NCBI GenBank assembly: GCA_028278425.1
Contig: JANQEJ010000249.1
Span: 1 to 46,743, forward strand
DNA: 46,743 nt
Source of the DNA: Planctomycetota bacterium
Lineage (GTDB): Bacteria > Planctomycetota > UBA1135 > GCA-002686595
Direction: 5' to 3'
Shown here: piece after piece, positions 43,513-46,743 of the stretch
Position numbering within the stretch: position 1 is the stretch's first letter
Layout: each line of letters opens with the position of its first letter
The notes under the pieces: model-generated
Told to the model about the DNA's origin: nothing
Seen by the model: the letters and a program-made list of their open reading frames with translations, nothing else
Database searches by the model: none
Translations under genes and position numbers: made by a program

Positions 43513-43786
43513 GGGGGTCGAATTCGGCCCGATCGGGGGGTCGACTTGAGCCCTGAGGCCCGGGAAAGGGGATTTCTCGCGGATGCAGGCCCCAGGCTGC
43601 GGGGAAGGGCGGCCCGGCTACGTCCCGAAGAACCAGAGGTGGATCCGGCCCGCCTCGGGGTCGTAGTGGACGTTCAGCGAGGACCCGTCGGGCCGAGCAG
43701 AGCGCGGCGGAGGAGCTTCTCCACGCCCTCCATCCTCGACGGCTCCGCGGCGGAGCTCGCCCGCATTCGGTGGAAAGCGCGCGTGC

Positions 43787-44806
43787 CTACAGCAGGAGCA
43801 CGATCAACGAGTTGTAGACGAAGTGCAGCAGCATGCAGGGATAGAGGCTCCCGCTGCGCACGCGCAGCCAGCAGAGGTGGATCCCGAGGAACGCGTGGAA
43901 CGGAAACCCGAGCGTGATCCCGTGCGCGAAGGCGAAGGCGATTCCGGTGGTCACGATGCTGACGCGGGTCCCGAGCAGCGCGGTCAACCGCCCCTGCACG
44001 AGCCCGCGGAAGGCCAGCTCCTCGAAGAGCGCGGGACACACGCCGATGACGAACAGGCACCACGCGAGGCCGAGCTCCTCGCGGACGACGGCCAGCCAGT
44101 CGTCGTCCACGCCCTCGACCGTCCGCGTCACGAGCTCGACCCAGCCGAGCGCCAGCGCCGCCGCCGCGAGCGCGACGAGCGTCGCTTCGACCCAGTACCG
44201 CGCCGCGCAGCCCCGCAGCCCCTCGAAGGCGAAGTGTCGCGCCGTGAATCCGACCAAAAGCACCAGGATCCCCGCCGCCAGGTCCGCGATGGGCAGGAAG
44301 AGCGCCTGGTTGCGCCCCTCCGCGAACATCCAGATCGCGAGCGCCGGCCCCCAGAAAGCGCAGGCCATCGCGGCGAGCTCGAGGATGCTGCGGTCGATCC
44401 AGCGCCGCCGGGTCTCGAGGGGCGCGTGCCGCAGCGTCTCGTGCGGCACGGGGCTGGAGGTGGGCACGTCCTGGTCGTGAAAGCCCACCGGGAAGACCTC
44501 GCCGCCGGCGGCGTCGCGGCTCAGCGCCACGCTGGAGTCGGACCTCCGCGCGCCGGGCGGTCCCCCGCCGAGGAGCTGCGCTTCCGCGGGAAGCGCGAGC
44601 GACTGCGGCCGGCGCGGGTCGGGCGGGACGTCGATCCACGCGCCGCACTCGCACCGGAGCCGATAGCCCGCGAGATCGACGTGGACCCACCACTCGATCG
44701 AACAGCCCGGACAGCGAAGCTCGATCCGCTCCTGCGGTTCCGGCTCGGAGCCTTCGGGCCAGTGGCGGCGACCGGGAGCGCCGCGCGGCTCGTCCGCGGA
44801 GGTCAC
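43787..44806 (-). CDS. Zinc-ribbon / CPBP-family intramembrane protease
   Basis: A 339-residue protein; the GTG at 44806 overlaps the upstream stop by 4 nt. Residues 28-58 form a zinc ribbon (Cys32, Cys35, Cys52, Cys54). A linker to 130 is followed by about six membrane helices with the CPBP signature: Glu262-Glu263 in PALFEELAFRGLVQGRL with Arg267, His295 in FAFAHGITLG, and His328 and Asn332 in LLHFVYNSL. CPBP proteins (CAAX prenyl-protease or bacteriocin-immunity relatives) cleave within the membrane. A zinc ribbon fused in front is less common. It ends the operon with the membrane protein and GYF_2 genes. Confidence 0.82.
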   Translation of the reverse strand: MTSADEPRGAPGRRHWPEGSEPEPQERIELRCPGCSIEWWVHVDLAGYRLRCECGAWIDVPPDPRRPQSLALPAEAQLLGGGPPGARRSDSSVALSRDAAGGEVFPVGFHDQDVPTSSPVPHETLRHAPLETRRRWIDRSILELAAMACAFWGPALAIWMFAEGRNQALFLPIADLAAGILVLLVGFTARHFAFEGLRGCAARYWVEATLVALAAAALALGWVELVTRTVEGVDDDWLAVVREELGLAWCLFVIGVCPALFEELAFRGLVQGRLTALLGTRVSIVTTGIAFAFAHGITLGFPFHAFLGIHLCWLRVRSGSLYPCMLLHFVYNSLIVLLL

Positions 44807-45747
44807 CGCGGTGGCGTTCCGGGGTCGAGCGCGAGCCGGACCGTCGCGGCGGAGATCCGTCCTTTGAGCTTGCCCTCGACCTCCGCGTCCGCGTCGCCCA
44901 AGAGCGGGCGCAGCTCGAGCCGGTCGCTCGCGAGCACTTCCCCGTCGTGATTCAGGAGCTGGGCGTAGACCGCGTCTCCTTCCGCCACGGCGTTCACCGC
45001 CGCGAGCTCGACCGGAGAGCCCGCTCCCGTCTGCAGCGCCGACACCGCGTCGGTGGTCAGGGGGTAGTCGTCGCCGCGGCGCAGGACGACGCGGTAGTCG
45101 CCGGGCCACATGCGCTCCACCTCCACGGCGAGGAGCGTTCCGAAGGGACCCGTCTCGCGCGCGAGCCCGGCCGCCTCGGCGCTCATCCACCGCCCGACGA
45201 TGCCGCTCCGCCAGGTGAAGAGTCCGAAGGCGATCAGGAACAGCGCGCCGATCAGGAGCGCGCGCCGCGTCCCGAGGTCGAACGCCGGTCCGGCCGGTCG
45301 CGCCGCGACGGGGGCGCGCCGGCGGTCCTCGTCGTTGAGCGCGCGCACCCGGCTGACGCAGCGCACCTCGCCCGCCACGGGCGCGAAGACCGTCTCGACG
45401 GCTTCCCGCGCGTAGACCTCGGTGCAGCGCAGGGTCGACTCGATCCGCTCCGGGTCCGCCGAGGCTTCGACCAGGCGCTGCAGGAGGTCGACGAAGACGG
45501 TGAGCCGCTCGCTCGAGAGCTCGCTCGGCTCGAGCGTCCGCTCGCCGAGCAGGACGGTGAAGCGCCCGCCCTCGACCTCGAGGTCGGCCGGCACCGGACC
45601 GTCCGCGTTCAGCTCCGCCACGGCGGCGCGCAGCGCGCCGTCGTCCTGCGGCCGCCGCCCCTCGAGGATGCCGCCGAACCAGGCGTAGCGAACGGGACCC
45701 TCGGGCGCCTTGGGGACCGCCGGCGGCCCTTCGCCCGCGTCAGCCAC
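44803..45747 (-). CDS. Single-span membrane protein of unknown function
   Basis: A 314-residue protein with a GTG start that overlaps the end of the upstream GYF_2 gene by 8 nt. Residues 1-165 are soluble, acidic and mixed alpha/beta. One membrane helix lies at about 168-188 (RALLIGALFLIAFGLFTW), followed by a C-terminal domain with strands (YRVVLRRGDDYPLTTDAVSAL and RLELRPLLGDADAEVEGKLK) that resembles a small extracytoplasmic beta domain. No family recognised. Its stop overlaps the CPBP gene start, so it is the middle gene of a three-gene unit. Confidence 0.7.
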   Translation of the reverse strand: MADAGEGPPAVPKAPEGPVRYAWFGGILEGRRPQDDGALRAAVAELNADGPVPADLEVEGGRFTVLLGERTLEPSELSSERLTVFVDLLQRLVEASADPERIESTLRCTEVYAREAVETVFAPVAGEVRCVSRVRALNDEDRRRAPVAARPAGPAFDLGTRRALLIGALFLIAFGLFTWRSGIVGRWMSAEAAGLARETGPFGTLLAVEVERMWPGDYRVVLRRGDDYPLTTDAVSALQTGAGSPVELAAVNAVAEGDAVYAQLLNHDGEVLASDRLELRPLLGDADAEVEGKLKGRISAATVRLALDPGTPPR

Positions 45748-46333
45748 GGAGCCACTCCTCGAGCCGCTCCACCTCGCCGAGCTTCTTCCACTCGTCGAGC
45801 GTCGAGGTCCAGACCAGCGTCGTCGCGCCGATCGCGCCCGCGCGCCACAGGCGCTTCAGCTCGTCGAAGGGAACCGGACCGGCGTCCTCGGAGTCCACGA
45901 CGTAGTGCCATTCCGCCCAGACCCAACCCGGGGCCTCGTCCGCTCCTCCGTCCCGCCGCGGCGGAGCGGGCGGCGGCGCGGCGAGGGCGCCGGCGGCGGC
46001 GCCGCCGCCCTCCAGCTCGCCGCCCGTGTCCACGCCGAGCGCGCGGTCGTGCGCGGACAGGCGGCGGTTCGCCTCGGCGTAACGCTGGTCGGCTACCTGC
46101 CGGTCCTTCGCGATGCGCTCCCGCAGCCGCCGGTTCTGTTGCTCCATCCGCGTGCGGCGCTCCGCCTCCTTCTTGAGGTCGGGGAGCACCAGGAGCAGGA
46201 TCACGCCCAGGCAGGGCGCGAGCACGCCGACGAAGAACCAACCGATCGGGCTGCGCCCCTTGGAATGCGCGAGCAGCGCGCAGACGAGGCCGAGCGCGGC
46301 CCAGATCACCAGTTGGATGAGGCCTTCTTCCAT
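45740..46333 (-). CDS. Membrane protein with C-terminal GYF_2 domain
   Basis: A 197-residue protein; ATG 46333 is chosen because MEEGLIQLVIWAALGLVCAL starts the first membrane helix and the longer frame to 46381 adds only basic residues. Two helices (6-22 and 30-50) are followed by a coiled stretch (LKKEAERRTRMEQQNRRLRE, about 53-90), a Pro/Ala linker, and a GYF_2 domain at 147-197 with W-H-Y-V-V, GPVPFDELKRLWRAGAI and TLVWTSTLDEWKKLGEV. GYF_2 domains bind proline-rich peptides or serve as adaptor modules. It begins the operon that ends in the CPBP protease. Confidence 0.82.
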   Translation of the reverse strand: MEEGLIQLVIWAALGLVCALLAHSKGRSPIGWFFVGVLAPCLGVILLLVLPDLKKEAERRTRMEQQNRRLRERIAKDRQVADQRYAEANRRLSAHDRALGVDTGGELEGGGAAAGALAAPPPAPPRRDGGADEAPGWVWAEWHYVVDSEDAGPVPFDELKRLWRAGAIGATTLVWTSTLDEWKKLGEVERLEEWLRG

Positions 46334-46401
46334 CGCGAGCGTCGGTCTCCCCTGTTTCCTCCTCCGCACCGCCCGGAGCAACCCGGCGGTCCGCTGAGAT
46401 C

Positions 46402-46407
46402 AGCATA
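46402..46407 (-). promoter_or_regulatory. Possible -10 element for the GYF_2 operon
   Basis: On the minus strand the hexamer reads TATGCT, 69 nt upstream of the ATG at 46333. The same hexamer is found on the plus strand 46 nt away, ahead of the divergent DUF2007 gene. No -35 sequence is clear. Confidence 0.25.
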
Positions 46408-46452
46408 CACGGACCCACCGCTCGCCGAGAACGTCCGCCGCACGGCCGTTGC

Positions 46453-46458
46453 TATGCT
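46453..46458 (+). promoter_or_regulatory. Possible -10 element for the DUF2007 gene
   Basis: TATGCT, 38 nt before the ATG at 46497, mirrors the minus-strand hexamer at 46402-46407. No -35 sequence is clear. Confidence 0.25.
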
Positions 46459-46496
46459 TGGCGCCGGACCGCACGCGGCGCTGAGAGGGAGAGCCC

Positions 46497-46743
46497 ATGA
46501 CCGACGAGAAGCAAGTCATCGTTTTCGAGTCCGCCGAGATCGTCGAGCTGGAGCTCGCGAAGTCGCTGCTCGACAAGGCGGGAATCCCGTGCGCGTTGCG
46601 CGGGGGGAGCGCGACCGCCTATCTCACCGCGGCGCTCGGCGCCGCCTTCGGCGGCGTGCAGACGATCGTCGTGGCCCCCGGCGACGAGGAACGCGCGGTC
46701 GCGGTCCTGGAAGCCGCGTGGGGCGCGCGGGACGCCGAAGGCG
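46497..46743 (+). CDS. DUF2007-family protein, partial (3' end outside window)
   Basis: The first 82 codons are present. The protein reads MTDEKQVIVFESAEIVELEL then AKSLLDKAGIPCALRGG, and later GGVQTIVVAPGDEERAVAVL. DUF2007 (putative signal-transducing protein) has exactly this order: a strand, E-x-E-L-A-K-S-L-L-D-x-A-G-I-P, then a V-x-V-P-x-x-D-x-x-x-A-x-x-x-L strand and helix. GAGAGGGAGAG precedes the ATG. The role is unknown; DUF2007 proteins are small and often sit beside housekeeping genes. It is cut at the window edge. Confidence 0.8.
   Translation, partial: MTDEKQVIVFESAEIVELELAKSLLDKAGIPCALRGGSATAYLTAALGAAFGGVQTIVVAPGDEERAVAVLEAAWGARDAEG

Noticed and set aside
43513-43786. A short minus-strand peptide ending in DGSSLNVHYDPEAGRIHLWF
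   Set aside because: It reads like real protein over about 20 residues but has no start or ribosome site and shifts into Pro/Arg-rich sequence upstream; not enough to call a gene or remnant.

Overview
The window is GC-rich DNA with dense genes that frequently overlap by 1 to 8 nt, and it carries no rRNA, tRNA, CRISPR array or insertion sequence that I can see. It holds about ten secreted proteins or lipoproteins of unknown function, an LVIVD-repeat (choice-of-anchor B type) protein, a PQQ-type propeller, a TIGR04076/aldo-keto reductase pair, GYF_2 and DUF2007 proteins, and the remains of a sigma factor. This mix, with the secreted-protein style, points to a high-GC Planctomycetota bacterium. 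That is an inference from gene style; there is no marker gene here to prove it.

Region 1 (86-8375) is the most unusual part. A LamG/coiled-coil/PASTA protein, cut off at its 5' side, leads a same-strand run. It is followed by three small proteins that share a repeated module, a small basic protein, and a 532-residue protein with a circularly permuted OTU-like cysteine protease and a possible ADP-ribosyltransferase-like C-terminus. Two more module-family proteins follow on the opposite strand. The module resembles DUF2589 in layout. I regard this as a candidate undescribed effector or surface-assembly cassette.

Region 2 (8591-11735) holds small secreted proteins between gene wreckage: a sigma-factor fragment at 9317-9442 and a headless arylsulfotransferase at about 11103-11735. 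Two co-directional secreted proteins lie between them, one with a HEWNH zinc-site motif. The layout suggests an inserted segment.

Region 3 (11959-15726) has a secreted DUF3352-like protein, a Trp-rich lipoprotein and a DUF218 membrane protein. Region 4 (15782-20583) is a four-gene operon, coxS-coxL-coxM-coxG in order of transcription, whose active-site loop AYRGAGR marks it as form II (CODH-like, substrate uncertain). A RbsD/FucU-family protein with an apparent Tat signal is divergent from it.

Region 5 (20614-26781) has a frameshifted lipoprotein with two BamE-like repeats, a membrane spermidine-synthase-like protein, the LVIVD-repeat protein, an amidohydrolase tail and a GT4 glycosyltransferase. 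Region 6 (26916-28862) pairs an H-NOX gas sensor with a GAF/class III nucleotide cyclase that carries adenylyl-type specificity residues, which suggests NO or O2 control of cAMP.

Region 7 (28991-32629) has a lipoprotein, an aldo/keto reductase lacking the usual catalytic His, TIGR04076 and a propeller protein. Region 8 (32645-36331) is a tightly overlapped ATPase-permease-ATPase-permease ABC-2 operon. Region 9 (36401-42660) has a large secreted HEIGH-motif protein, a GT39 membrane glycosyltransferase and two small secreted proteins. Region 10 (42697-46743) has an MshEN-like repeat protein, a three-gene operon (GYF_2 protein, membrane protein, zinc-ribbon CPBP protease) and a DUF2007 gene cut by the window edge.
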